Origin: Lachnospiraceae bacterium
GTDB lineage: Bacteria > Bacillota > Clostridia > Lachnospirales > Lachnospiraceae
Direction: 5' to 3'
Length of the DNA: 45,515 nucleotides
Assembly: GCA_024405115.1 (NCBI GenBank)
Contig: JAKSPD010000012.1
Location: 1-45,515 of the forward strand
Shown here: positions 29,883 to 41,700 of the stretch, piece by piece
How the letters are laid out: each line of letters starts with the position of its first letter
Numbering within the stretch: position 1 is the stretch's first letter
Notes under the pieces: model-generated
The model's database searches: none
What the model was told of the DNA's origin: nothing
Seen by the model: the letters and a program-made list of their open reading frames with translations, nothing else
Position numbers and translations under genes: made by a program

Positions 29883-30998
29883 ATTAAAAGAATAGTTAAA
29901 TGTATGTTCTTTCTGTTTGTGCTGTCTTTTACATGCAGTATGCCGGGGTATGCCGGTGACCTTACGGTATGGATGGAAAGGGCGAAGGAAGTTCAGGCGG
30001 AAATGATGAATCAAAAAGCGGAAAACATACCGGATTCATCAGTGGTCTGTGAAACCAGGGGAAAGGCAGAGGAAAGACTGATAAGCGCGTTTTCAGCATT
30101 AAGTGACGGCAGGCCACGGGAAGTATGGGTAATAGGAAAAGACATCATTCCAGTGGGTACATGCCTTAAGGAACACTTTGGGGAAAACGCTGTCTACTCG
30201 AATGATTCAATGGACATTATTGAAAACAAAGATGGTACATACCACGTACACAGGTTTGTTATTCAGAAGAAGAATTTAAAGGAGGGAAAAGATAATTCAA
30301 TGGATACGTATAAAATGCCGGATGCAAAGAACCACTGGGAGGTGGGGGATGAAACAGGAGCTTTCATTGACGGAAACCCGTATTTTTTTACATGTATTGA
30401 CAGTGATTATAAGGGAGGGGCCCTTTTCCTGTGTAACACAGTGATACCGGCCGATTTTGGAACTGATTATGAAATATATTATTCGCCTGGTCCCATCGGA
30501 TACTTTGGGGAAACAAACGACTATGAGACTTCAAAAATAAGGAGCTTTCTTGACAGTCAGACGGCCTCATACATGAAAAGAAGCCTGATAGGAATAAATG
30601 AATCGGCATCAGGAAGTACCATGGAAGGAAAGTTCGGCGCCACTGACAGCATCGGGGTTAAAAGGTACTCAATAGGCTTTCAGCAGATAACGCAGGGCCT
30701 TTTCATTTTTTCCCTGAACGAGGCAATTATGTATGCTAAATGGCTGTGGCGTTTTGAAGGTTCAGAAAGTGACAACCCAAAGACGGTATTAAGCCCCTTT
30801 TTAAGTGCATACTGGCTCAGGACACCTTACGGAAACGGTTTTGATTATGAAAGTTCAGACATGGTGTATGTGGTTGACCTTGAAAAAGGAAACATTCACC
30901 CGGCGTCAGTCCGTCCCGAATCTTCTGTAGGTGATGATTATACGGACCTGTTCACTGCCGTGGGGATAAGGCCGGCATTTGTTTTGGATAACGACTAA
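29883..30998 (+). CDS. Secreted DUF6273-like protein, probable AUU start
   Basis: The protein has about 371 residues. With ATT 29883 as start it begins MKRIVKCMFFLFVLSFTCSM, a normal signal peptide ending near PGYAGD, and the ribosome site GGGAGG (29869-29874) is 8 bases upstream. Alternatives are ATG 29832, inside comEC, with a poor ribosome site, and ATG 29904, which loses the basic n-region. Residues about 150-371 look like DUF6273: IRSFLDSQTASYMKR, DSIGVKRYSIGFQQ, IFSLNEAIMYAKWLW, AYWLRTPYGNGFDYE, VGIRPAFVLDND. Such domains occur in large secreted clostridial proteins; role unknown. First of four consecutive surface protein genes. Confidence 0.8.
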   Translation: MKRIVKCMFFLFVLSFTCSMPGYAGDLTVWMERAKEVQAEMMNQKAENIPDSSVVCETRGKAEERLISAFSALSDGRPREVWVIGKDIIPVGTCLKEHFGENAVYSNDSMDIIENKDGTYHVHRFVIQKKNLKEGKDNSMDTYKMPDAKNHWEVGDETGAFIDGNPYFFTCIDSDYKGGALFLCNTVIPADFGTDYEIYYSPGPIGYFGETNDYETSKIRSFLDSQTASYMKRSLIGINESASGSTMEGKFGATDSIGVKRYSIGFQQITQGLFIFSLNEAIMYAKWLWRFEGSESDNPKTVLSPFLSAYWLRTPYGNGFDYESSDMVYVVDLEKGNIHPASVRPESSVGDDYTDLFTAVGIRPAFVLDND

Positions 30999-31008
30999 CG
31001 GAGGGAGT

Positions 31009-34000
31009 ATGAAAAGAATTTTTTCAGCCATGATGGCGGTTTTACTGTTTCTTGTATCTTCTGTAACGGCGTTTGCCGATGAAACGGCTGAGATATATAA
31101 GGATACAGATATTATTGCGGTGGAAGTTGAGAATGTCACTGAAGGGGTATATGAAACAGCTACCCCTTCAGAGTTTTCCAATTCCGTTTTGCTGGGCACA
31201 TCGGCACTTGGAGACAGATGGGAAGGCTGGGATGAGTATGCCACGGATTTATATAAGCCGCTTGGAGAAGGGACTGCTGACATGCCGTACGGAATAAGAA
31301 CCCCGGGGAATCTGATGTGGCTTTCTGTTAACGTGGCAAAGGGGACCCCGGGAGTTTCTACCGCACATTACATACTTCAGAATGACATTGATCTTACAGT
31401 CGTGGCAACTGCTTCCGGAGACGGTGACTGGAACCCCATAGGCTGGTACCAGAACAGGAGCACCCCTGATACGTTTAATGCATTTAAGGGAACTTTTGAC
31501 GGTAACGGTTACACGGTTACGGGTTTATATATTTCCGACCCGGACGGAAGCAGGAAAAAATATGTGGGACTGTTCGGGGTTCTTAACGGAGCGGTGATAA
31601 GGAATCTGAATGTTACGGGGGCATATGTAAAAGGTTATGACCACGTGGGGCTTCTGTGCGGCATGGCTGTTGGTACCACGGAACTTCACGACGTGACGGT
31701 ATCGGGATTTGCGGGATCAGCTTCATTGGTAAGTGAAACAGCAGACCTGGGCGGAATTGCCGGCAGCGTGAAAGGAAACGGTACAGGGGCATCGGAGTCA
31801 GTGGTACTTGAAAACTGCAGCGCCGTAAATTTCAGTGCATATTCAAATGGTTCGGTGTCATCCATCGGGGGAATTGCGGGAAAGGCTGAAAATGCATACA
31901 TAGTGGATTCGTTCGTACAGGCAGGCTCGACATCGGTTAAAGGTACCGGATATGTGGGAGGAATTGTAGGAGAGCAGGTAAATACCTGTATTTATAACGC
32001 TTATATAAATGGAACGGTCGGAGGTTCTGGAACGCTTGCGGCCGGCGGAGTGACGGGAAAGTTCTGTTCAGGTGAAATATTCCTCATACAGATGGATGGC
32101 TCGATAGGATCCACCAATCAGGTAGTGGCACACGAGGGGATATTTGTAGGAACCAGGGACGCATCGTCTGGCCTTACGTTAGGAAACACAAAGACAGACA
32201 ACATGGCGTATCTCTTTTATGATGAGGAACTGAACGGATGGCCGTTGTCAGCCTCCGGGTTAAGCAGGGATTCGCGAAGTGAAACCCGTTCCGCCCATGT
32301 GGGATTCTGGACATCCAATGAACTCAAGTACTCGCTTACAGAAGGGTCAAATGAATTTCCCTGCGGCGATGACAGGTATTTTTATGAGGAACTTGAGGAT
32401 GGTGTAAGGTTCATAATTACCGAAAAGCTTAACCGCAAGTTTTCGGTAAACGACTATGATAAAGGACTCAGGTTCAGTATTGACCATTTTGCCCCTGGCG
32501 TATCAGGCTCTCCCGTAAAAGGGCATCTTCTTTCAATTCCGCAGATCAATTCCCGCAACTCATCTGACTATGACGTGGCATATCTTACAGCCATTGCAGG
32601 GGGCGGAAGCATTTATTACAAGGTGATGGACAAGGAGAGTGCCGGGGCGGTTGCCCCGGGGACGCTGGTCACGGTAACGAGCAGTTCAAAAAATGACAGG
32701 GCTAACGGCAAGTACTTCCAGAGGGTGGTTGATGAAACCGTAAGTCCGGAAAAGGCAGTGCGCCCGACCTATACGGATGCCTCCGGAGGCGTTGTTGAGG
32801 TATTTGAAATGGACTATCAGTCCGGAGGTGCATATACCTTCATAATGCCAAACAGCGACACTGAGATAAACATCCTTTATGAAAAAGTGCTGTCAGAGGT
32901 AATAACAGATCCGCTTTCAACATCGTTTTCGGTTACTGAAATACGCACCGGGGACCGCAAAAATCCTGACATTACATGGAACATTTCTGATGAAAACGGA
33001 CACTCGCTATGTACAAATGTTTCGAAAAAAAGGACTGAAGGCAATCCGCTTACTGAACAGATGCTGCTGACATCTGAGGTGACGCCGGTTGACGTCAGTG
33101 TCATTTTCAACAGTGTTTCATCAGACAATAAGGTAATGTGGTCGATTGACGATCCTTCACTGATAAGCATTGAAGGGACCGATACGGGATACACCGGAAG
33201 CTCCGCAAAAATACGGCCGGTGCCGGATATGGGAAATACCTGGCTGCTTTCGGTTTTAAGCCGTCTTGAAAAGACACAGGCAGAAAGCGGATATGCATTG
33301 ACAATTCCTTCGACGGAATACGAGAAGAGTGCGGTCCTGACAGCCACTACTGACCCTGAACACTCAATAAACAATAAGGCACAGTATGCGCACTGCACAG
33401 TGACGTTCAAGTTCAAGGTGATTGATGAGACTTCACTGCTGGCTGAGGATGTGGCCGTCAGCAGGGATAAAGTGGCTTTTAATGTCATCAGGAAATTAAG
33501 CGGAAAAAGGTATGCCCCAAAGGAAACCTTTGAAGTGACCGGCCCTGAGTCCGTCATCGCCATGGTAATCCCGGATGGAGCGGACATTAAGAATGTGACA
33601 TGGGAGCTGACGGGAGATGCGGCTTCATCATTAAGGTCTTCAGTATCAGGAGAATATGGGCAGAGCATCCTTATTTCACAGGTTTTCAATTCTTCGGATA
33701 TCACGACCCTTCCTGCGTGGATGAAGGAAATCTATGAAAAAGACAATCAGATCAGGATGAATGACAAAAACGCAGTACTAAATGGAAATGGCACAAGGTC
33801 AGGCAAAATCACCGTTACAGCGGTGGACAGGGAACTGGGAATACATAAGGCTTCCTGTGTTTTAACGGTGAGCTACAGCACATCTGATGAGACAAGGATA
33901 AGTTCCGGGGGATCTTCCGGGTCTTCAGGAGGCGGCGGAGTCTCCGGCGGAGGAACAACCACTACAAAATCGACAAAAGGAAGTGTCACAGGACTTCCAT

Positions 34001-34461
34001 CGTATGTGGTGGGCGGAAACTGGTCACTTGGCGGAAACGGAATGTGGCGCTTTGCCTCTACTGACGGGCATACATACACCTCTGAATGGGGGGCGATTTA
34101 CAATCCGTATGCAGGAAACGGGCAGGCACAGTTTGACTGGTTTTCATTTGATTCTGATTCAAACATGAGAACAGGCTGGTTTACTGATTCTGACGGGGAA
34201 GTATATTACCTTTTTGAAAAAAGCGACGGAACGCTCGGGCACATGGTTGTCGGGTATCAGTACATTGATGGATTCTGGTATTACTTTCAGGAGAAATCAG
34301 ACGGGCATAGGGGAAGGCTCATAAAAAACGGATACACGCCAGCTGGCGAGCCGACCGGCCCTGACGGGCGTGTGCTCATCAGCGCTATACCGGTGAATGA
34401 CCCTGTGGCATTTACGGAAACAAAAAACACGACCGAAAGCCTAAAGGCTGCAGGCATCTGA
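31009..34461 (+). CDS. Secreted protein with GLUG repeats and cell-wall-binding tail
   Basis: The protein has 1,150 residues, from ATG 31009 behind GGAGGGAG. The signal peptide ends at about AFA-DE (23/24). Residues about 90-350 hold GLUG-type repeats (FKGTFDGNGYTVTGLYI, KYVGLFGVLNGAVIRNLNVTG, LGGIAGSVKGNG, YVGGIVGEQVN), a beta-solenoid pattern. The middle (350-950) has unassigned beta-rich domains, including stretches resembling bacterial Ig-like folds. A Gly/Ser linker (about 965-985) leads to cell-wall-binding repeats (994-1120: GGNGMWRFASTDGHTYTSEWG, MRTGWFTDSDGEVYYL, GYQYIDGFWYYF). These are typical of Lachnospiraceae surface proteins held non-covalently to the wall. Ligand unknown. Confidence 0.85.
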   Translation: MKRIFSAMMAVLLFLVSSVTAFADETAEIYKDTDIIAVEVENVTEGVYETATPSEFSNSVLLGTSALGDRWEGWDEYATDLYKPLGEGTADMPYGIRTPGNLMWLSVNVAKGTPGVSTAHYILQNDIDLTVVATASGDGDWNPIGWYQNRSTPDTFNAFKGTFDGNGYTVTGLYISDPDGSRKKYVGLFGVLNGAVIRNLNVTGAYVKGYDHVGLLCGMAVGTTELHDVTVSGFAGSASLVSETADLGGIAGSVKGNGTGASESVVLENCSAVNFSAYSNGSVSSIGGIAGKAENAYIVDSFVQAGSTSVKGTGYVGGIVGEQVNTCIYNAYINGTVGGSGTLAAGGVTGKFCSGEIFLIQMDGSIGSTNQVVAHEGIFVGTRDASSGLTLGNTKTDNMAYLFYDEELNGWPLSASGLSRDSRSETRSAHVGFWTSNELKYSLTEGSNEFPCGDDRYFYEELEDGVRFIITEKLNRKFSVNDYDKGLRFSIDHFAPGVSGSPVKGHLLSIPQINSRNSSDYDVAYLTAIAGGGSIYYKVMDKESAGAVAPGTLVTVTSSSKNDRANGKYFQRVVDETVSPEKAVRPTYTDASGGVVEVFEMDYQSGGAYTFIMPNSDTEINILYEKVLSEVITDPLSTSFSVTEIRTGDRKNPDITWNISDENGHSLCTNVSKKRTEGNPLTEQMLLTSEVTPVDVSVIFNSVSSDNKVMWSIDDPSLISIEGTDTGYTGSSAKIRPVPDMGNTWLLSVLSRLEKTQAESGYALTIPSTEYEKSAVLTATTDPEHSINNKAQYAHCTVTFKFKVIDETSLLAEDVAVSRDKVAFNVIRKLSGKRYAPKETFEVTGPESVIAMVIPDGADIKNVTWELTGDAASSLRSSVSGEYGQSILISQVFNSSDITTLPAWMKEIYEKDNQIRMNDKNAVLNGNGTRSGKITVTAVDRELGIHKASCVLTVSYSTSDETRISSGGSSGSSGGGGVSGGGTTTTKSTKGSVTGLPSYVVGGNWSLGGNGMWRFASTDGHTYTSEWGAIYNPYAGNGQAQFDWFSFDSDSNMRTGWFTDSDGEVYYLFEKSDGTLGHMVVGYQYIDGFWYYFQEKSDGHRGRLIKNGYTPAGEPTGPDGRVLISAIPVNDPVAFTETKNTTESLKAAGI

Positions 34462-34553
34462 AAAAAAGCCGCAGAATGAAGAGCGGCAGTCTGAAAGCAC
34501 ATTGAAAACTGAATACCGGAGAGACGACCTGATAAAAACAAAGAGGAGAAACA

Positions 34554-35693
34554 ATGACTGAATACGTACAGGATTATGACAGGATCATGATATCCAAAGA
34601 AATGAGATATTACAAAAATACACAGATAAGACCATTTTCAGACCTTAAGAATAAATTATCAGAAATTGAGAAAACAGTCAGTGGAGGAGAGCATGTCTTG
34701 ACAAAAAACGGGCATGGCAGGGGATGTGTTTTTCTGTCACTGGTGTTCCTGCTGTCCGGTTTAATGGCATTTAATGCAAAGGCCGCTGCATATTCAGAAT
34801 ACTGGAAACAGGATAATGACGGTTCATGGTATGTGGAAGAACCCGGTGGAATGAGAGTGAGGAACGCATGGCTCTGTGATGATGCAGTTTATGAAAACGG
34901 AAAGGATGTCTGGTACCTGATAGACAATGACGGAAGTATGGTGGTGAGCCCTTTAGTGAGGGATGGAACCGGAAACTATTATTCACTTGAAACAGAACAC
35001 AATGGTCATTACGGAATGCTGCGTTATAAAACGGGAACTTATGAAGGAGTTGAGTTAAGGCTGCAGGGGGAACATGATGGAAACTTTGCGGCACTCCTTA
35101 ATGAAGACGGGAAGGCGGCACTGGAAGCGGTTTACGGAGTTACCGACGTGGCACATATTGACAATTCAAGATGTGTATACACAGGGGATTTTCTAAGGAC
35201 TGCGGATGATACTTATTCTGGAAGGGAAAGCGGGAACATAAAAGCGTCATCGGAGGAAAAGGCCGGAGGCGACAGTCAGAAAGGCGCGAAGGCAATGGCA
35301 TCGGATGTGGATGAGGAACTTTGCGCCGGATATTTCATGGAATACCTTAACGATTACCGGAGAGAGATTGGGCGTGGCGATCTGGAGATTTCTTATGATC
35401 AGATGGAGTATGCAAAAGAAAGGGCTGAAAGAGAATCAGTTTCCCATGAAGGAAATCTGGCGGCATATGAAATCTGCTGCACCCATGGAGTCCTGCCTTC
35501 CGAGTACGAAGACATAAGCGTGGAAGAGGCTGTTGCCCAAAATGCGCTTAAGGCTTTTAAAGCTTCAGCATCTCATAATTCCATACTGAAGCTTAAAACC
35601 ATAAGTACGATGGGTGCGGGATTTCACGTGATAGGAGATAAGGGTAACGGCACGTTTAATTTTTACTACTGCGAAGCGAATTTTGAGAAATGA
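34554..35693 (+). CDS. Cell-wall-binding-repeat and CAP-domain protein, two possible starts
   Basis: The long form has 379 residues (ATG 34554, AGAGGAG 5 bases upstream). The short form has 331 residues (TTG 34698, GGAGGAG 8 bases upstream), beginning TKNGHGRGCVFLSLVFLL, a regular signal peptide that ends at FNAKA. Cell-wall-binding-like repeats follow (YWKQDNDGSWYVEEPGG, KDVWYLIDNDGSMVVSPLV). A CAP/SCP domain lies in about residues 256-379 of the long form (MEYLNDYRREIGRGDLEI, AYEICCTHGVLPSEYED, ASHNSILKLKTISTMGAGF). CAP proteins of bacteria are secreted with mostly unknown function. The 48-residue extension is charged and would make a very long signal peptide. Confidence 0.8.
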   Translation: MTEYVQDYDRIMISKEMRYYKNTQIRPFSDLKNKLSEIEKTVSGGEHVLTKNGHGRGCVFLSLVFLLSGLMAFNAKAAAYSEYWKQDNDGSWYVEEPGGMRVRNAWLCDDAVYENGKDVWYLIDNDGSMVVSPLVRDGTGNYYSLETEHNGHYGMLRYKTGTYEGVELRLQGEHDGNFAALLNEDGKAALEAVYGVTDVAHIDNSRCVYTGDFLRTADDTYSGRESGNIKASSEEKAGGDSQKGAKAMASDVDEELCAGYFMEYLNDYRREIGRGDLEISYDQMEYAKERAERESVSHEGNLAAYEICCTHGVLPSEYEDISVEEAVAQNALKAFKASASHNSILKLKTISTMGAGFHVIGDKGNGTFNFYYCEANFEK

Positions 35694-35732
35694 AGGGAAG
35701 TCTTTCCGGCATTTACGTCAGGCTTCCTTTTT
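35694..35732 (+). terminator. Possible weak terminator
   Basis: AAGGGAAG (35693-35700) can pair with CTTCCTT (35723-35729) with one bulged G, and a T-run follows. The distance to the next start is only about 20 bases, so full termination would silence the giant gene unless a promoter overlaps. Weak call. Confidence 0.3.
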
Positions 35733-35752
35733 GATTTGAAGTGGTGAAAATA

Positions 35753-38700
35753 ATGGCAAAAAGAGTAAAGATAATAAGAGAGGTTCAAAGAAAGGCGACT
35801 GCGGTATTGCTTACGGCAGTGCTTATATTCAGTGCGGCCTTTCCGGATGTTTTAATATCATATGGTTCCACACTGGGGGATGTCGGTACCGTCATTCCAA
35901 GGCTGGGGCCATACATGGACAATACCCTGCAGTGCATCGATGCATATGCGGAACTGGGACCGCAGGGCGGATATGAGCATGATGGGGATTCATATGTACG
36001 AGTACTGCCTTCGTCCACACTTACTAAGTATGAGGAAGGGCTTTTATTCTGGGGGAGCTTTTTCCTTTTTGCCGTGATTCCCGCTTCAGATGAAGATGGT
36101 TTTTCAGATATGGATTTAGACGGTATCCGTAATGGCTATGATTCGCTTCTGTCTGCAGGGCTGCCGGTGGAAGGAATATACTATCAGGATTTTAACCGCC
36201 TCATCCATAATTCGTCCATACAGTCAAAATATCCTCTTATAAAAAGCCTGGCAGCAGATGACACAAAGGCACGGCAGTATCTTGACGCCATGGGACTCAT
36301 GGGGGGTTTAGGAGGAGAAGCCGGAATTGGCGGCAGAACGGTACCGTCAGTATTTTCAGGCCATATGAGCCTTGATACAAGGCTGGTCATCGGGACTTCA
36401 TTAAGTGTAGATACCGGGGATCCGGAGTTTCTTCGGCAGGTAAAAATCGAGTTTGCCCCGTATGATGATTCGGAAAACTTTTCCACTGTTCCATGTGGCG
36501 GATGGTCATATGTCATTAACGGAGGAGAGGTAGCTTTTTCAAATCCGGATGAAGACGCAAAAGGAGCTTTTATCAGATTCAATACCGAGGGAACCGACTA
36601 TATGGCAGCAGGCGGGTCTTTTGCGACACCGCTTGACGCATATGAGGAACTCCTTGAAGTATGGATTGTGGAAAACTGCAATGGCGGAAATAACGGGGGC
36701 ATTCTGGAAGCCTCAAGGCATCAGAGATTCGCCTCACTTTCGTTCGATGGCGGAAATACTGTAATGCCATATGCAGAACTGGGCAGAACAACTCCCTTAG
36801 GCGGAGGAGACGGGGCTTTTTCTTTTACTTCATACAGTCACGAGGAAAAATTCACCTCACACTATAATCTGAAGATTTTTAAAGGAGATTACGAAACAGG
36901 CAAGCCACTTTCCGGGGCATCCTTTACGGTATATGAAAGTACAGACGGAATAAACTTTACAGACATAGGAGGTGTGACTACAGGAACAGACGGGACGGCA
37001 GGGAAGACAGTGGAGCATCATGAGACATTCCGTGCTACCTTCTGTGACGGTCATCCTGCTCCGGCCTTTACTGAAGTGCCTGAAGAAGAAACAGATCCGG
37101 AAACAGGCCTTTTACTGAATGAGGATGAAATACTGTCGGCACAGGAAGCCAATATGGCGGCGGCTTCAGGATGGCTTACAACACTTTCTGAATGTGAGGC
37201 TTTTTCCGGCAATGGACATTACCATTATGTGATGGAAGGTGTATCCGAAGCTGAAATAAGTTCTGTTGCCTCATACGGCGGTTATCCCGGTGATGTTCCC
37301 GATGCAGGACCATCATGCTCTGATGATGGAGGGACCGCCTTCGTGAAATCAGGATGCAAGTCTGCCCGGGACCTTTCTTATGAAAGGTTCATACATAAAG
37401 AATATCATTATACTTTCAGGGAAATAAACGCACGCTCAGGATATGTATTGCACGGGGGACATCAGGATGACATGCCAATAGAAGTAATAAGGACAAATTC
37501 ATCCGAAGCGGGCGCGGTAAGTGCCTTTACAGGTAAATATTCTGATGACATTTCCACTGGCGGGGGATTATTTGGCGTGACAGTGCTTTCCGCATCTAAA
37601 AAGCTTTCTGACATTAAGAAGGAACATAAGGTGAACGTGCCGGAAGAAACAGAAAAAAGAGAATTATCATTCGGTGTACTTTTAAAATCAGCTGTAAGTT
37701 CCATTATTGGTGAAGGAAAAGGCACTCCTTCAGAAGCAGAAAAAAACATTCAGAAGGAAAATGAAGAAACCGTCACCAAAACGACTGAAAGTGCACAGGG
37801 TTACGGTGAACATGTGACACCTGTTGAAATTCTGGAAGAAGACACATCGGAAAATGTAGAAGACGTGGAGGAGGTCATCGAACTCCCGGTGGAAAATACC
37901 ATTACTGAATTCTTTGATGGGGCCGTGAAAAAGGTACGGGGCCTGTTTACAATCGAGTCCTTTGCGGCCGAAGGCACCGGCCCGGATGGCATTTTTTATG
38001 AGGGTTATGGAGAATCAGCTTACCAGCCGGCGGGCACAGGTGTAATAAAAGGTCCGTCTGACAACCAAAGCCACTGTAACGACGTGGACGGCGAGGGAAA
38101 CATGTGGAGAGTATATGATCACCGTACAGAAGGTGAAATCCACATTAATAAACGTGACCTGGACCTGTCAGACAATGTCTCGTCATTGTTCGACGACTAT
38201 GGAAGGGAGAACGGTGACGGAACACTTACGGGGGCATTGTACGGGCTATTTGCAGCTTCTGACATAATTCATCCCGACGGACATACAGGAGTGGTATACG
38301 CGGCAGATGACCTTGTTTCAATAGCAGAAACGGACATTGACGGAAATGCCTCATTCCTTGTCAACAGGGTAGGACCTGACTGCACATTTGATTATGTGAC
38401 AGGTACGGTCACAAGAAGAAACAATCGTGACATTTCGACGGTTACAAACCTGTATGATCATTCGCACACTGAAACTGACTATTCGGAAGGGGGACACGAA
38501 AGGATATATGAGGACCTGAAAACTCAAAGCGGCAGTGAATGGATTGGACGTCCCTTACTTCTGGGATCGTATTACGTAAAGGAACTGAAACGGTCTGAAG
38601 GTTATGAGCTGTCAATAGGGAAAAAGGATGGAATCATTACAAACTTCGGTCAGGACCTGAATGCTGATACCGGAGGAACGGTTTCCCGGGGAATGGCTGC

Positions 38701-41700
38701 GGTTTCTAAAAAGCCGTGGTCAGATGTTCAGATAAGAGGGGGAAGGAGTCTTTATGATTATCCGGATCCCGGCGACCATGATTACAATGAAATATATTTT
38801 GACGTTATTTCAACGGGGACGGGAGCGGAAGGCTTTGACATGAAGCTTTCAGGCTTTCCTTCCGGCACAAAGCTGTACCGCCTTGATGAGGGCAGCGGTA
38901 CAGTGACATATGAAGTGGGAACAGGAATATATGACCTTGTGAACGTACTTGATGAGTCTGGGAATCCGGTTGAACTGCAGGCTGTGACAGGATATGACTA
39001 TCCTGTGTATGACTCAATGGGTATGCCTGAAACATACGTGACATATCCGGATGCTGAGGTTAAAAACATACAGAAACTGTCTGAAAAACCATTAAATCCG
39101 GATAAAGTCAGCGAAGCCCTGTCAGCCGGGGAAGAAGGCATGGATGAGGGCGAAGTTTTCCTGGCCCTTTCAGATACATTCAATGCATCAGACTATTTTC
39201 TTTTTGTAAAAGCCAAGACTGAGCGCATTCTTAGGGCCAACGGAAGAAAAACACCTTTGGAAGGCGGAAGATATTCCGGAGTGTCATTTGGGTCCTTTGA
39301 TGACGGTGACACTGTGGCCGGGACATATGGAGCCCCCGTAGTGACGGTCAGCATACCCGGGCCTCTCTCTAATGCGGACCTGATTGAAAGCATAGTTTCA
39401 TTTTATGCCGATTCTGCATATTTCACATACGGAGGCGTTAAGTCTGTTACGGATGACGGTTCTTTCTACAGAGTTGAACTTTATGCCGGAACGTCATCAA
39501 TGAAAACGTTTTATACAGAGGTATCGGGAGTACCGGCAGTGTTTTGTCCGGTTGAGCATGAATCTTCATCAGATGACATGCAGCGGTATGTATGGGCAGT
39601 GTATACGGACGTCATGATGACAAATCTGCCGGACGGGATACCGGTATTTGGAAGATATGAAGCCATCAATGAAACATCAGGGCTTTTGTCTGCGTATCTT
39701 AAGCCGAAAGCATCTGCGAAAGATCCTGTCTCATATGACCTTCAGTCATACGAAGAGGTTAAGACCGGGTTTTACCCGGCTGGTACATGTCCTGTTTATG
39801 ACGCCCTCGGAAACATTATATATAAAACTGAGTATAGGGAGCGTAAGGTATCAAGGACCGTAAATGCAGTCACATCCGCATGGACTTATCTTAGTGATGT
39901 GGATGAGGGAGGGATAATCCATATTGATACTTCATACACTGACCATTACGGCATCCCTCATGATGATGCGCTTTCTGAGACCATTGGATTTCTTGCAGTA
40001 GTGCCGTCTGATGAAGGAAGGCATGTGACACTTACTGAGTCAGACATTGTTTCGATGGGAGAGATGAATGCCTGCGGATATGCTGCGGGAGACAGTGTAT
40101 CCATAGGTGAGTATTACACACTTGTAAAAAAGGTGTCAGTATCAGTAAAGACCGGCATGGGACATCTTTCGGGGCTGACAGGGCCGGAAAGCTATATTGC
40201 TGTCTGTGATCTTGATTATCCGGGGCAGGAAAAAGTCAAACAGGATGCCGGCACTTTGGATAACAGGATCATAGTCCATGAGCGCCCTGTAAGGCAGTCA
40301 GTAAAGGTAAGAAAAACAATTGCGCTTAACGGCGACTGTAACGGGGATGGAACAGGCGATTCCTACATGAATAATACCTATGGCGTTGATGAAGTCATAA
40401 AGGAGACAAATTTCCGCTTTAAGGCGTACCTGAAAAGTAACCTTGAGAGGCTTTCCTGTGATGATGACGGAAACATTGTCTGGGTGGATGAAGGAGAATG
40501 GCCCGATATAGATAAGAGCACAGGAACCGGTGACTCCATGTCCATCATTTCAGTCAATGTCCGCACGATAGATGTAATTCCAGGAAGCAGAAAGATACTG
40601 GAGGTTAAGGACGGTTTTTATAATTATGAGAAATTCTTTGATGCCGTCGATGCCGCTAATACTGATAAGTGGGATGATGATGCACCCACTTACAGCAGTT
40701 TCAGGCCGATTGGTAATTATGTAAACCGTTCCGCCTATCAGGTCCAGAATGCCAAAAGGAGCGACCGGGTGCGTCAGTTTGCCATCACATGGTATCTGGA
40801 GGATGAGGTCAAGGCCCTTACCAGAGATGTGCCGAATTCTTTTACAGGTATCGGGTTTACAGAAAGGGAGGCGGACAGGCTGATAAGTGAGAACACTTAT
40901 CAGGGGACGGTTTTTGATGAGGCACTCTATAATGCAATACTGAAAGCGGAGGAATACCTCAGGCCTTTCTACAGATATGACATTGACGGCATATATTCAA
41001 TAAGATGGGACCATGAGGAAGGAGGCGGTACGGACGGGGACTATACCACACTGTCCGCGGACGTCCACGACCTGGAGGAAACAGCCGGCCGTTCGGCATA
41101 TCTGCCATATGGAAAATATGTAATAGTAGAGCAACAGCCGAGATACACCGGTGAAGAAGCCGGTGCGTTCAATGATTTCATCAATAAATGGTACAGGACA
41201 GATGCCCCGAAAGAAATCGAGGTCCCGAAAGTTTATGATGGTTCATACACACACAGGGAGATACCGTATACACTTACAGTTCCCACTTCCTGGACATATT
41301 ATGACAGCACGTCATTTACAGGTTTTTCGGATGCCGTTTTCACAAATGAGCTTTATTATACAAGGCTGCGTATAGAAAAGACAGATTCTGAGACTCATGA
41401 GGACATCCTCCACGATGACGCGGTTTTTGCAGTATATAAGGCTGAACGTGACATGAGTACCGGCAATGTGATCTTTTATGAGGCGGACACTGAAATCACG
41501 GGTTCAAAGGAATTCATGGAAGGATACTGCAGAAAGGAAACCGTGGTGCCGGTGAGCGACGGTGTATATAAGGGCATCGTGGCAGCAGGTACTCCAAAAT
41601 GCAGCGAAAGCGGTCTTATAACACTTTCAGGCACTGATGAGTATTCAACAAAGATGAATATAGTAGCAAAAAAGGAGGAAACCAACCTGTCGACAGTACC

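Noticed and set aside
32877-33704. 275-codon minus-strand ORF opposite the GLUG-repeat protein
   Set aside because: It is a Ser/Val-rich shadow frame with no ribosome site or promoter, inside a clear plus-strand gene.
34461-34553. Terminator after the GLUG-repeat gene
   Set aside because: Only a 5-bp GCCGC/GCGGC stem was found, with no T-run, so a terminator is not supported.
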